Below, piece by piece: positions 52,570 to 61,657 of a stretch of DNA of 64,000 bases (positions are counted from its first letter, which is position 1; every line of letters starts with the position of its first letter). The stretch is from Polaribacter vadi. GTDB taxonomy: Bacteria > Bacteroidota > Bacteroidia > Flavobacteriales > Flavobacteriaceae. Where the stretch lies: NCBI RefSeq assembly GCF_018861005.1, contig NZ_JAHKQL010000016.1, forward strand, positions 186,001 to 250,000, written 5' to 3'. Under the pieces are notes generated by a model. It was not told the DNA's origin. It worked only from the letters and a program-made list of their open reading frames with translations, and did no database searches. The position numbers were made by a program, and so were the translations under genes.

Positions 52570-52905
52570 TTAGGATAAATGTTCTGAAGGATTCCAAAAA
52601 ACTTTTTCTAAATCTTGAATTTGATTATCAATTACAACAATGCCTTCGTTTTCTAATAATTGTTGCATTAAGTTTGTACCATCAAAATGATGTTTGCCTG
52701 TTAATAATCCTTTTTTGTTTACTACTCTGTGTGCAGGAACATCTTCTAAATTATGGGCTTTATTCATAGCCCAACCAACCATTCTTGCAGATCTTGCTGC
52801 TCCTAAATAAATGGCAATAGCTCCATAGCTTGTAACTCTACCAAAAGGAATTTTTCGAGCAACTGTATACACTTTTTCAAAAAAATTATCTGACTCTTTT
52901 ATCAT
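52570..52905 (-). CDS. Alkyltransferase-like protein (ATL)
   Basis: A 111-residue protein of the methylguanine-DNA methyltransferase C-terminal family. The HTH region (KIPFGRVTSYGAIAIYLG) and the site VPAHRVVNKKG (Ala58, His59, Arg60) are present, with Ala in place of the alkyl-accepting Cys of PCHR. This is the ATL class, which binds O6-alkylguanine without repairing it and recruits nucleotide excision repair. It is 4 bp downstream of the M28 peptidase gene and probably cotranscribed. Confidence 0.9.
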   Translation of the reverse strand: MIKESDNFFEKVYTVARKIPFGRVTSYGAIAIYLGAARSARMVGWAMNKAHNLEDVPAHRVVNKKGLLTGKHHFDGTNLMQQLLENEGIVVIDNQIQDLEKVFWNPSEHLS

Positions 52906-52909
52906 AATA

Positions 52910-54640
52910 CTAATCTTTATTTTGAAGTTTTTCTATGATGTCTATAGAAATTGAATCAATTAATTTCTCAGAATTTTGAATCTCTTTGTTAATTATTTTC
53001 TTGTTAGAAACCATATCATTTACGGTTTTAAAAGATTTTTGATACCAACCTTTCCAAGCCTCAATAATTTGTATTTGAGTGTTTAAAGAGTCTCCTTTAT
53101 TAATAGCTATTTTACTTTGTTTTAACTCATCGTTTAAACGACTTACAGCAGCTTTTTCTAAGTCAGATAAAATAGTTTTTGCAGTATTTTTATCAGCATT
53201 TAATAAAGTGTATGCAGCAATTAAAGCAGTTGTTCCTACATTTTTTAAAGTTGTTTTAGACACTTTATCTATTCTGTCATTATCTGTATGGTAAAACTGA
53301 TCTGTAAAATGCCAAAACAAAACACTTGGTATGTTTTCCCTTAAAAAAGGTACGTGATCACTTCCTCCTTCAAACGGATTTGTGCTAACAACCCAATTTG
53401 CTCTTTTGCCTTGCGCTTTGAATTTATCAATTAAAAAATCGTTTAAATAATGAGGTTTCATTTGTTTTAAGTTCATTTTAGAACCACCCCATTCTGTGTG
53501 TTGGTCTTTTCCACGTGTCCAAATGGCACTTGGGTCTGGCATTTTTTCTATCAAGAAAGTTCCTCCTGTTTTTTCAGTGTCTTCACCAACCATATCTAAA
53601 GAAACTCCCCATTTAATATCTTTAGCTCTAATAGAATCTTCTTGCACATACCTTCTAGTAGATACAATTTCATCTCCCCATAAAAAGGTTAATGTTCTTT
53701 TAGGCTGATATTGTTTTTGATGGATAAATTTTGCAGTCAATGCAGCCATTTCTAATGCTACACCAACTCCAGTTGCATTATCGTTTGCACCAGGTTCTTG
53801 CACATGAGCACTAAAAACCAAACGTTCTTTTGGTTTTTCTGTTCCTTTAACTTCTGCAATAATTGTTAATTCTTCTGATGGATAAATGTTGGTTTCAATT
53901 TTTACATTTAAAGTAACTTTGCCTTTTTCTAAAGCCTTTTTTAACCGTTCTTTTGCAGCAAAAGACAATGCAATTGCCCACGGTTTGTGGATCGTATCTT
54001 GAGGAATTGATCGAAACTGAATTGAGGTTGAATTTTTTTCTGGCTGTAAATACTTTGGATTATTGTATGTGATAATTCCTGCTGCTTTACCATCTACAAT
54101 TGCAGTTTTATAAATTCGATAAGGACTGGTTTCTGCAAAAACAATTTTGCCTTTCACATCAATATTAGCTATGTTTTTAAAATCTTTTATATGTACAACT
54201 TCAGCAGAGATTCCTTCTTTTGGAGTGCTGTAAGAATTTAAAGCAATCATATTTCTGTTTGCAGTATGAGATAAAAGTGGCTCTTCTTTACTGCCTTCAA
54301 ATTCAACAATTGCATTCACAGATTCCCAAGTAGGTTTTTTTAGCGGTCGTTTTTCAATTCTATAAGTTAAAACATCATTTTCTGTGGCATTTTCTTCTAA
54401 AACATAACCCGCTTTTACAAGTGCTTCTTCAATTTTATAGATGCTTTTATTAAAACCAGAATTACCAACAACTCTCCAGTATTTTTCTACAAAAGAAGTA
54501 GTTTCATAAGCTAAATCTCCAGTAAATTCTTCATTGATTACATCAGCATAATTTGATGTATTTAATAGTTTTGGGTTATTATTTGTACAGTTGATAAATA
54601 CTATTGTAATGCATAAAAAGTAACTTAATTTTTTGAACAT
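52910..54640 (-). CDS. M28 family metallopeptidase lipoprotein
   Basis: A 576-residue zinc peptidase with a lipoprotein signal (hydrophobic helix and lipobox FIN-C18). Catalytic-domain motifs are FSAHVQEPGANDNATGVGVA (His and bridging Asp), SLDMVGED and GGSDHVPFLRENIPSVLFW near the C-terminus, with WHFTDQFYHTDNDRID. A PA-type insert is likely between residues 100 and 240 (NIDVKGKIVFAETSPYRIYK). It acts as an aminopeptidase or carboxypeptidase at the cell envelope. The upstream glycosylase gene is on the same strand, 85 bp away. Confidence 0.87.
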   Translation of the reverse strand: MFKKLSYFLCITIVFINCTNNNPKLLNTSNYADVINEEFTGDLAYETTSFVEKYWRVVGNSGFNKSIYKIEEALVKAGYVLEENATENDVLTYRIEKRPLKKPTWESVNAIVEFEGSKEEPLLSHTANRNMIALNSYSTPKEGISAEVVHIKDFKNIANIDVKGKIVFAETSPYRIYKTAIVDGKAAGIITYNNPKYLQPEKNSTSIQFRSIPQDTIHKPWAIALSFAAKERLKKALEKGKVTLNVKIETNIYPSEELTIIAEVKGTEKPKERLVFSAHVQEPGANDNATGVGVALEMAALTAKFIHQKQYQPKRTLTFLWGDEIVSTRRYVQEDSIRAKDIKWGVSLDMVGEDTEKTGGTFLIEKMPDPSAIWTRGKDQHTEWGGSKMNLKQMKPHYLNDFLIDKFKAQGKRANWVVSTNPFEGGSDHVPFLRENIPSVLFWHFTDQFYHTDNDRIDKVSKTTLKNVGTTALIAAYTLLNADKNTAKTILSDLEKAAVSRLNDELKQSKIAINKGDSLNTQIQIIEAWKGWYQKSFKTVNDMVSNKKIINKEIQNSEKLIDSISIDIIEKLQNKD

Positions 54641-54673
54641 AACCTGGTTTTAGAAGTTATAAAAGTAGTTTTT

Positions 54674-55247
54674 TTAATTCAAAATTTCTGCAACTCTTTT
54701 CTGTAATTCAGGAATTACATTTTTTTCAAACCATGGATTTTTCTGTCAACCAAAAACGGTTTCTTGGTGATGGATGAGGTAATGTAAAATATTTAGGTAA
54801 ATATGCTGGATAATTATCTACAGTTTCTGTAAGTGTTCTTTTTGCTTTGTTTTTTAAGTAATAGTTTTGCGCATACATTCCTATTAAAATGATTAACTCT
54901 AAATTTGGCATTCTATCAAATAATTGCTGATGCCATTTAGGAGCGCATTCTTTTCTTGGTGGTTTGTCTCCACTTTTCCCTTTTCCTGGGTAACAAAAAC
55001 CCATAGGCACAATTGCAAATTTTACTTTATTGTAAAAATTTTCATCAGAAACATTGAGCCATTTACGTAATTGTTTTCCACTTGCATCATCCCAAGGAAT
55101 GCTAGATTTGTGAACTTTTGTACCTGGAGCTTGCCCCACAATTACAATTTTAGAATTTAGGTGAGTAGAAACTACAGGATTTGCTCCTAAATCTAAATGC
55201 GGTTCACAAAGCGTGCATTTTTTTATTTCTGATAAAAGGTTTTGCAT
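54674..55247 (-). pseudogene. Uracil-DNA glycosylase-family gene with C-terminal frameshift
   Basis: The reading frame as given codes a 173-residue uracil-DNA-glycosylase-family protein (IKKCTLCEPHLDLGANPVVS, IVIVGQAPGTKVHKS, PHPSPRNRFWLTE) and stops at 54726-54728. Just after WLTE the frame breaks: shifting by one base from a run of five T's (54738-54742 on the plus strand) gives ENPWFEKNVIPELQKRVAEI followed by LN and a stop at 54674-54676, which is the expected family C-terminus. One base too many in the A/T homopolymer explains it. The protein normally removes uracil from DNA; the loss affects only about 15-20 final residues, so the gene may still work. Sequencing error cannot be excluded. 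Confidence 0.8.
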
Positions 55248-55250
55248 ATA

Positions 55251-55592
55251 CTATTTTAGTTCTAAAGCATCACCATCAAAAGACAAACCACTAAAACCGG
55301 TTTTCATAAAGTTTCTAATATTTTGGTGTGATGTTCCATCTTTATACTCTAAAACACCTCTATAATGTTCGCCAAAACAAGCCAATGTCTCTTCTTTTGA
55401 TAATTGTTGATGTGTAGCAAAAGCAAATAATTTACAAGAACCAGAATTTTCTTCGGCTTTATTTTTGATTTCACCATTTGTAAATGCAGTTGGTGTAAAG
55501 TTGTAATTCTCTTCTATTATTTGCATGGTTTCTGCAAATAAAATTGATTCTGGGTTTTCTTTTAATTTGGTTTTGAATTCTAAGATAGACAT
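55251..55592 (-). CDS. HopJ-family protein
   Basis: A protein of about 113 residues from the HopJ family, named after a Pseudomonas type III effector but widespread in marine bacteria. Typical stretches are SILEFKTKLKENPESILFAE, FTPTAFTNGEIKNKAEENSG, SCKLFAFATHQQLSKEET, CFGEHYRGVL and HQNIRNFMKTG. The start at ATG 55592 (MSILEF) is preferred over the longer one 24 bp upstream. It lies 3 bp before the glycosylase gene on the same strand. No type III secretion genes are seen, so the effector name should not be taken as a function. Confidence 0.85.
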   Translation of the reverse strand: MSILEFKTKLKENPESILFAETMQIIEENYNFTPTAFTNGEIKNKAEENSGSCKLFAFATHQQLSKEETLACFGEHYRGVLEYKDGTSHQNIRNFMKTGFSGLSFDGDALELK

Positions 55593-55690
55593 ATTATGTT
55601 TTTGAGTAATTTGCACAAATTAAATCAAATTTAAAATAAAAGTAACACTCTCTGTTATAAACCTTCCAGTTTTTACGTTATATAAATAGA

Positions 55691-56206
55691 ATGACCAAAC
55701 AAGATTTTAAGCTTCAAGTATTTTCTTTGTCAGAACGATTGTTTCCTATGGTTGCTCGTTTGTTGGGTAGCAATTCTAAAGCAGAAGATGCTATACAAGA
55801 AATTATGCTAAAATTGTGGCAGAAAAGAAAAAAGATAGAAAATCATCCAAATATAAACGGATTTGTAATCTTAACTGCACGTAATTATTGTATTGATTTG
55901 TTAAGAAAAAAAACGTTGGTTTTAGAGGATTCAACATCCGAATTAAAGGTTTTAAAATCAACAAGTGATATTGAAAATCTTGAATGGAAAGAATTAAATA
56001 ATATCATCTTTAAAATTTTAGAACAATTGCCTAAACAACAAAAAGAGGTTTTTTTAATGAGAGATGTAGATGGTTATGAATTTACAGAAATAGCAGCAGC
56101 TTTGAGTCTTAAAATAGAACATGTTAGAGTTTTACTCTCTAGAGCAAGAAAACAAATAGGGATTGCATTAGAAAAAAATTACGATTATGAGCGAGGAACA
56201 TATTAA
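55691..56206 (+). CDS. ECF sigma factor
   Basis: A 171-residue ECF-type RNA polymerase sigma factor. Region 2 contains RLLGSNSKAEDAIQEIMLKL and WQKRKKIENHPNI, and region 4 EQLPKQQKEVFLMRDVDGYE followed by FTEIAAALSLKIEHVRVLLS. It overlaps the next gene by 20 bp (translational coupling), which encodes its probable membrane-anchored anti-sigma factor. The third gene encodes a small secreted plug-like protein. Signal and regulon are unknown. Confidence 0.9.
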   Translation: MTKQDFKLQVFSLSERLFPMVARLLGSNSKAEDAIQEIMLKLWQKRKKIENHPNINGFVILTARNYCIDLLRKKTLVLEDSTSELKVLKSTSDIENLEWKELNNIIFKILEQLPKQQKEVFLMRDVDGYEFTEIAAALSLKIEHVRVLLSRARKQIGIALEKNYDYERGTY

Positions 56207-56615
56207 TAACTTGATAAAAAGATACAAGGCTGGTGAAAGTTCTTTAGAAGAAGAAAAACTTTTATTTGATGCTGTAGATGAGTCAAACCCTGAAATGAAA
56301 TCAGTGGCTACTTTTATTCAAAATAACAGAATTACTGCTCCAAATAATCTAAATGATAAATTATGGGGATCCTTTGAAAAAAGAAGGTCAAAATCAAAGA
56401 GACTAAAAATTGGGATATTTTCTGCAGCAGCATCTATTGCATTATTGGTTACCTTTTACATCAATATAGATCATCAAAATAAATTATCTATTAGCGAAAA
56501 ACAAGCTTTATTAAATGAAGCGAAAAATATGTTTTCTGATGTAAATTCATCAGAAAATCAACATCGAATTATATTAGAAAGTGATTTGGTAGTCGTTTAT
56601 TCTAAAACTAAATAA
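56187..56615 (+). CDS. Probable anti-sigma factor
   Basis: A 142-residue protein with a cytoplasmic N-terminal part (1-72), a single membrane helix (about 73-93; LKIGIFSAAASIALLVTFYI) and a short periplasmic tail (about 50 residues; SISEKQALLNEAKNMFSDVN). No named domain is clear, but its position directly after, and overlapping, an ECF sigma gene and its topology make an anti-sigma factor the best reading. It does not resemble FecR. Confidence 0.65.
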   Translation: MSEEHINNLIKRYKAGESSLEEEKLLFDAVDESNPEMKSVATFIQNNRITAPNNLNDKLWGSFEKRRSKSKRLKIGIFSAAASIALLVTFYINIDHQNKLSISEKQALLNEAKNMFSDVNSSENQHRIILESDLVVVYSKTK

Positions 56616-56657
56616 ATTTCAATCTAAATAAGATTATTAACTATTAAATATATAAAA

Positions 56658-57155
56658 ATGAAAAAATTATTATTTGCCGCTTTTTTATTAATGTGCTCTA
56701 TTTCTGTAGTTAATGCACAAGATAAAGAAGAGAAAAAATCGGAAGAAAATATTTATGTAAAAGTAAAAGATGGCAAAAAACCTGTAATTTTTATTGATGG
56801 TAAAAAGTTTGATTTTCCAATGGAATTAATAGATCAAAGTAAAATAGCGTCTATTAATGTGATTAAAGGTAAAGAAGCAATAAAAAAATATAATGCACCA
56901 AATGGTGCTATTTTAATAACAACAAAAGCTTTAAAAAAATTAGACTTTTCTGATGCGAAAATAAGAGAAAATGGAGATTTAAAAGAAGGTAACCCTGCAC
57001 CAATGATTATAATTGATGGAAAGGTTTCAACCAAAAAATCTTTAGATATTTTAACTCCAGAAAAAATTGAAAAAATGGAAATTTTTAAAGGAGAACAAGC
57101 AATGAAAAAATACAAAGCGAAACATGGAGTAATTGTAATTACTACTAAGAAATAG
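56658..57155 (+). CDS. Secreted protein with two TonB-plug-like repeats
   Basis: A 165-residue exported protein with signal peptide KKLLFAAFLLMCSISVVNAQ. It consists of two repeats related to part of the TonB-receptor plug domain: residues about 41-90 (KPVIFIDGKK ... KYNAPNGAILITTK) and about 114-164 (APMIIIDGK ... KYKAKHGVIVITTK). Each has the IDGK start, a 'I..I.V.KG..A..KY' helix-strand and the GAI.ITTK end seen in plugs. There is no barrel, so it is a free-standing double plug, probably periplasmic. It is the last gene of the second ECF operon. Confidence 0.8.
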   Translation: MKKLLFAAFLLMCSISVVNAQDKEEKKSEENIYVKVKDGKKPVIFIDGKKFDFPMELIDQSKIASINVIKGKEAIKKYNAPNGAILITTKALKKLDFSDAKIRENGDLKEGNPAPMIIIDGKVSTKKSLDILTPEKIEKMEIFKGEQAMKKYKAKHGVIVITTKK

Positions 57156-57174
57156 TAAATAATTTAAAAACTTA

Positions 57175-57213
57175 ATTCCCAATAAGTAATAATCTATTTA
57201 TTGGGAGTTTTTA
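57175..57213. terminator. Bidirectional terminator
   Basis: TCCCAATAA (57177-57185) and TTATTGGGA (57198-57206) form a 9-bp stem between two converging genes, with a T-run after it on the plus strand. Confidence 0.8.
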
Positions 57214-57214
57214 T

Positions 57215-57886
57215 TTACTTTTTCCCCTCAAGAACAACAACAATTTCACCTTTTGGTGGTTTTTTAGTAAAATGGGCCAAAACTTCTGTGGCAGTTCCTC
57301 TTACAGTTTCTTCAAACATTTTTGTGAGTTCTCTAGAAACAGAAACTTTTCTGTCTGCACCAAAATATTCAATAAAGTGTCCTAAAGTTTTTACCAATTT
57401 ATGAGGTGATTCGTAAAAAATCATGGTTCTTGTTTCTTCAGCTAAGAGTAAAAAACGTGTTTGTCTTCCTTTTTTTACAGGTAAAAAACCTTCAAAAACA
57501 AATTTATCATTAGGTAAACCAGAATTTACCAAAGCTGGCACAAAAGCAGTTGCACCTGGTAAACATTCTACATCAATATCATTTTCTACGCAAGCTCTAG
57601 TTAATAAAAACCCAGGATCTGAAATTGCAGGAGTTCCAGCATCAGAAATAACAGCGCAAGTTTCTCCGCTTTTAATTCTATTTAAAATCCCTTCAATTGA
57701 TTTATGTTCATTGTGCATATGATGACTATGCATTTGAGTGGCTATTTCAAAATGTTTTAACAATTTTCCACTTGTACGTGTGTCTTCTGCTAAAATAAAA
57801 TCAGCTTCTTTTAAAACACGAATGGCTCTAAAAGTCATATCCTCTAAATTACCAATTGGTGTAGGTACTAAAAATAGTTTACTCAT
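57215..57886 (-). CDS. rsmI: 16S rRNA (cytidine1402-2'-O)-methyltransferase
   Basis: A 223-residue SAM-dependent methyltransferase of the RsmI type, methylating the ribose of C1402 in 16S rRNA. The N-terminus LFLVPTPIGNLEDMTFRAIR, the substrate-side AEDTRTSGKLLKHF and the SAM loop SDAGTPAISDPG are complete. The protein ends after VVVLEGKK, the length of the shorter family members. Single gene. Confidence 0.95.
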   Translation of the reverse strand: MSKLFLVPTPIGNLEDMTFRAIRVLKEADFILAEDTRTSGKLLKHFEIATQMHSHHMHNEHKSIEGILNRIKSGETCAVISDAGTPAISDPGFLLTRACVENDIDVECLPGATAFVPALVNSGLPNDKFVFEGFLPVKKGRQTRFLLLAEETRTMIFYESPHKLVKTLGHFIEYFGADRKVSVSRELTKMFEETVRGTATEVLAHFTKKPPKGEIVVVLEGKK

Positions 57887-57959
57887 TGATTATAGTTTTT
57901 AGTTTTAAGTGATTAGTGTTTAGTTAACTCATCATTCAAAACACATAATTCATAACTTA

Positions 57960-58319
57960 TTATATAGATTCATAAGTTTCTACAGTAATGTCTGCAACAA
58001 CATTTCCTGTATGATTTGTAGAAAGAGGTTCAAAAAGTAAAATATGTACTTCTTCTTTGGCAACAGGTTTGTGTTCTATACCTTTTGGCACAATGTAAAA
58101 TTCGCCTTCATTTATGGTGATAATTTTATCACGTAAATGCATTTCTAAAACTCCTTTTTTCACTAAAAATAATTCATCTTCATTGTCGTGTTTATGAAAT
58201 ACAAACTCACCTTTAACTTTGGCTAATAAAATTTGTTGTCCATTTAATTCACCTATTTTTTTAGGAGTCCATTTATCTTCAAATAAATTGAATTTCTCTT
58301 GAATGTTTACTACGCTCAT
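57960..58319 (-). CDS. Cupin-domain protein
   Basis: A 119-residue single-cupin protein. The two cupin motifs are visible: HKHDNEDELFLVKKGVLEMH (His, His-like and Glu metal ligands) and EGEFYIVPKGIEHKPVAKEE (His). It is small and soluble and probably binds a metal and a small ligand; the reaction cannot be determined. It is divergent from aspS. Confidence 0.85.
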   Translation of the reverse strand: MSVVNIQEKFNLFEDKWTPKKIGELNGQQILLAKVKGEFVFHKHDNEDELFLVKKGVLEMHLRDKIITINEGEFYIVPKGIEHKPVAKEEVHILLFEPLSTNHTGNVVADITVETYESI

Positions 58320-58357
58320 AAAAACAAATTTACAAAGATTTTAATGGATAAAATGTG

Positions 58358-58365
58358 TAATTTTG
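58358..58365 (+). promoter_or_regulatory. Probable -7 element of aspS
   Basis: TAATTTTG matches TAnnTTTG and is followed by GCACA, a typical start-site context, about 60 bp before the preferred aspS start codon. A good -33 TTTG was not found. Confidence 0.5.
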
Positions 58366-58425
58366 CACATCAAAATAAAGATTCTTGCTTAGGTAAGAAT
58401 GTTAGAAATAAAAATTTCAAAAGAA

Positions 58426-60180
58426 ATGTACAGAAGTCATTCTTGTGGTGAGTTAAGAGCATCACACATAAATACAGAAGTTACACTAGCAGGTTGGGTA
58501 CAAAAATCAAGAGACAAAGGTTTTATGGTTTGGGTAGACTTGCGAGATAGATATGGAATTACACAGTTAATTTTTGATGAAGAGCGCACGCCAGCAGCAA
58601 TGATTGAAAAAGCAAAATCTCTTGGTAGAGAATTTGTGATTCAAGTAAAAGGTACTGTTATTGAGCGTGAATCTAAAAACAAAAATATTGCAACTGGTGA
58701 GGTTGAGGTTTTAGTTTCTGAGTTAGAGATTTTAAACGCAGCAAAATTGCCACCTTTTACAATAGAAGACAAAACTGATGGAGGAGAAGACATCAGAATG
58801 AAATATAGATACTTAGATATTAGAAGAAATCCTGTAAAAGACAGTTTAATTTTTCGTCATAAAGTAGCTATGGAAGTTCGTAAATACTTGTCTGATCAAG
58901 AATTTATAGAAGTAGAAACTCCGTATTTAATAAAATCTACTCCAGAAGGCGCAAGAGATTTTGTGGTGCCTTCTAGAATGAATGAAGGTCAGTTTTATGC
59001 ATTGCCACAATCGCCTCAAACTTTTAAGCAATTGCTGATGGTTGGTGGAATGGATAAATATTTTCAGATTGTAAAGTGTTTTAGAGACGAAGATTTACGG
59101 GCAGACAGACAGCCAGAATTTACACAAATAGACTGTGAAATGGCATTTGTAGAGCAAGAAGATATCTTAAATATTTTTGAAGGATTAACCAGACATTTAC
59201 TAAAAGAAGTAAATAATGTTGAGGTGGAGAAATTCCCTAGAATGTTGTATGATGATGCCATGCGTTTGTATGGAAATGACAAACCAGATATCCGTTTTGG
59301 AATGGAATTTGGCGAGTTAAATGCAGTTACACAACACAAAGATTTTGGAGTTTTTAATAATGCTGAATTAGTGATTGGAATTGCTGTTCCTGGTGGAAAT
59401 GCTTACACAAGAAAAGAAATAGACAACATTATTAAATGGGTAAAAAGACCACAAGTTGGAGCTCTTGGAATGATTTATTGTAGAGTTAACGAAGATGGTA
59501 CTTTTAAATCATCTGTAGATAAATTTTACGATCAAGAAGATTTAGCAAAATGGGTTGAAGTTACAGGTGCAAAACCTGGAGATTTAGTTTGTGTTTTATC
59601 TGGAGAAACGAATAAAGTTAGAGCACAAATGTCTGCATTACGTATGGAATTAGCAGAACGTTTAGGGTTAAGAGATCCTAAAGTATTTGCTCCTCTTTGG
59701 GTAATAGATTTCCCTTTATTAGAGTTAGATGAAGAAACTGGTCATTACCATGCAATGCACCATCCATTTACATCACCAAAACCTGGTCAATTAGAATTAT
59801 TAGATACAAACCCTGGAGATGTTAAAGCAAATGCGTACGATTTAGTTTTAAACGGAAATGAAATTGGTGGTGGATCAATTAGAATTCATGACAAACAAAT
59901 TCAGGCAACAATGTTAAAACACCTAGGTTTTTCTGAAGAAGAAGCAAAAGCACAATTTGGTTTCTTAATGGATGCTTTTGAGTATGGAGCACCACCTCAT
60001 GGAGGTTTGGCTTTTGGTTTAGATAGATTGGTTGCTATTTTAGGAGGTCAAGAAACTATTAGAGATTTTATTGCTTTCCCAAAAAATAATTCTGGTAGAG
60101 ATGTTATGATTGATGCACCTGCTTTTATTGATGATGAGCAATTGCAAGAGTTGAGTTTAAAACTAGATATACAAGAGTAA
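58426..60180 (+). CDS. aspS: Aspartyl-tRNA synthetase
   Basis: A class II synthetase of about 584 residues charging tRNA-Asp. The anticodon-binding OB fold opens [20 protein letters not shown], motif 2 contains [18 protein letters not shown], the bacterial GAD insertion follows (about 285-400) and motif 3 is [16 protein letters not shown] prefer ATG 58426, because this matches the usual family start (MYR.H.CGEL); an upstream ATG at 58399 would add nine residues. The group of bacteria with AsnRS would use a discriminating enzyme, but this cannot be read here. It ends with a strong terminator. Confidence 0.95.
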   Translation: MYRSHSCGELRASHINTEVTLAGWVQKSRDKGFMVWVDLRDRYGITQLIFDEERTPAAMIEKAKSLGREFVIQVKGTVIERESKNKNIATGEVEVLVSELEILNAAKLPPFTIEDKTDGGEDIRMKYRYLDIRRNPVKDSLIFRHKVAMEVRKYLSDQEFIEVETPYLIKSTPEGARDFVVPSRMNEGQFYALPQSPQTFKQLLMVGGMDKYFQIVKCFRDEDLRADRQPEFTQIDCEMAFVEQEDILNIFEGLTRHLLKEVNNVEVEKFPRMLYDDAMRLYGNDKPDIRFGMEFGELNAVTQHKDFGVFNNAELVIGIAVPGGNAYTRKEIDNIIKWVKRPQVGALGMIYCRVNEDGTFKSSVDKFYDQEDLAKWVEVTGAKPGDLVCVLSGETNKVRAQMSALRMELAERLGLRDPKVFAPLWVIDFPLLELDEETGHYHAMHHPFTSPKPGQLELLDTNPGDVKANAYDLVLNGNEIGGGSIRIHDKQIQATMLKHLGFSEEEAKAQFGFLMDAFEYGAPPHGGLAFGLDRLVAILGGQETIRDFIAFPKNNSGRDVMIDAPAFIDDEQLQELSLKLDIQE

Positions 60181-60198
60181 AATATTTCAATATAAAAG

Positions 60199-60236
60199 AA
60201 AACCCTATAGTTATTTATAAACTATAGGGTTTTTTC
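60199..60236 (+). terminator. Terminator of aspS
   Basis: AACCCTATAGTT (60201-60212) and AACTATAGGGTT (60220-60231) form a perfect 12-bp stem with a seven-base loop, followed by a T-run. Confidence 0.95.
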
Positions 60237-60264
60237 GTTTAACAATTTTTAGTACTTTTAAAAT

Positions 60265-60972
60265 ATGAAAAACCTACTTACATTTTTAGTATTATTTGTT
60301 TCGATAACATTATTCTCTCAAGAAATTACTGGTGATGAATTATTAACGAAAGCCATTCAATTTCACGACCCAAATGGAAATTGGGAAACCTTTAAAGGCG
60401 AGTTGTTTGTAATTATGGAAACTCCTAAAAATGGTGAAAGAAAGAGTAAAATAAATATTGATTTACCCAAACAATATTTTTCTGTTGTAGCTAAAAGAGA
60501 TACAATTATCACTGAATTTATTGTTGATAAAGATAGCTGTAGTTTCAGCTTAAATGGAAAACAAAATTTATCAGCAGAAATAAAGAAAAAGTTTAGCTTA
60601 AACTGTGAGCGCGCAAATTTGTATAAAAATTATTACACGTATTTATATGGTTTACCAATGAAATTGAAAGATGATGGTACTGTCATTCATCAAAAAGTAG
60701 AAAAACGTCAGTTTAAAGGAAAAGATTATTTGGTGCTAAAAGCAACTTATAATAAAGAAGTGGGTAAAGATACTTGGTATTTTTATTTTAATCCAGATAC
60801 TTATGCAATGGAAGTATATCAGTTTTTTAAAGAAGCAAAAGATAGTGGCGAATATATTTTATTGTCTGGTTTAGAAACAATTAATCAGGTAAAAATGCCT
60901 AAAATTAGAGCTTGGTATTATAACAAAGACAATAAATATTTAGGTACAGATATTTTATCAATCAAAAAATAA
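60265..60972 (+). CDS. DUF6503 family exported protein
   Basis: A 235-residue secreted protein with signal peptide KNLLTFLVLFVSITLFSQ. Family-like stretches include GDELLTKAIQFHDPNGNWET, the central CERANLYKNYYTYLYGLPMK and the C-terminal DTWYFYFNPDTYAMEVYQFF. It resembles DUF6503 proteins of Flavobacteriaceae, probably a lipid- or lipoprotein-carrier-like beta fold, but no function is known. It is between aspS and trmB, converging with trmB. Confidence 0.75.
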   Translation: MKNLLTFLVLFVSITLFSQEITGDELLTKAIQFHDPNGNWETFKGELFVIMETPKNGERKSKINIDLPKQYFSVVAKRDTIITEFIVDKDSCSFSLNGKQNLSAEIKKKFSLNCERANLYKNYYTYLYGLPMKLKDDGTVIHQKVEKRQFKGKDYLVLKATYNKEVGKDTWYFYFNPDTYAMEVYQFFKEAKDSGEYILLSGLETINQVKMPKIRAWYYNKDNKYLGTDILSIKK

Positions 60973-60976
60973 ATCT

Positions 60977-61648
60977 CTAATAATTTAATTTAAACTTGAT
61001 ATAAGTTATCATTTTACCAACTTCTAAATATTGATTTTCGTAAAAAGTTTGCGTTTCTGTTACTTCTTTTGGTGCGCCTTCGTTATTATACACATTATGG
61101 TTTGCGTATATAATTTCATGGCCTTCACCATGTAATAAACCTAAAGTATAACCATGCATAAACTCAGAATCAGTTTTTAAATTCATAATACCATCTTGGT
61201 TTAAAATGGTGTGGTATTTCTTTAAAAACTTCGTGTTTGTCATTCTATGTTTGGTACGTTGAAATTTTATTTGCGGATCTGGAAAAGTAATCCAAATTTC
61301 TGAAATTTCATTTTCAGCAAAAATAAAATCGACCAATTCAATTTGTGTTCTAACAAAAGCTACATTGTCTAAATTTTCTTCGATAGCAGTTTTGGCACCT
61401 CTCCAAAAACGAGCGCCTTTAATGTCTATACCAATGTAGTTTTTATTCGGGTTTTTACGAGCTAAAGCAATAGTGTATTCACCTTTACCACAACCCATTT
61501 CAACAACAATAGGATTATTGTTGTTAAAAAAAGAATGCCATTTACCTTTATGAGAAAAGTTATTTAAAACTTCTTCTCTTGTTGGCTGAATGACATTTTT
61601 GAACGTTTCATTTTCTTTGAAACGTTTTAATTTATTTTTGCTTCCCAA
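60977..61648 (-). CDS. trmB: tRNA (guanine46-N7)-methyltransferase
   Basis: A 223-residue Rossmann-fold methyltransferase forming m7G46 in tRNA variable loops. The SAM-binding motif is VVEMGCGKGEYTIAL (48-62), and the catalytic signature is EIWITFPDPQIKFQRTKHRM. The length and C-terminus fit TrmB. It is upstream of nothing obvious on its strand except the DUF6341 gene, 9 bp away, and may be cotranscribed with it. Confidence 0.94.
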   Translation of the reverse strand: MGSKNKLKRFKENETFKNVIQPTREEVLNNFSHKGKWHSFFNNNNPIVVEMGCGKGEYTIALARKNPNKNYIGIDIKGARFWRGAKTAIEENLDNVAFVRTQIELVDFIFAENEISEIWITFPDPQIKFQRTKHRMTNTKFLKKYHTILNQDGIMNLKTDSEFMHGYTLGLLHGEGHEIIYANHNVYNNEGAPKEVTETQTFYENQYLEVGKMITYIKFKLNY

Positions 61649-61657
61649 GTTGTAGAA

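Noticed and set aside
54738..54742. Programmed frameshifting in the glycosylase gene
   Set aside because: The needed shift is +1 and no known slippery site or stimulator is seen; a simple insertion is more economical.
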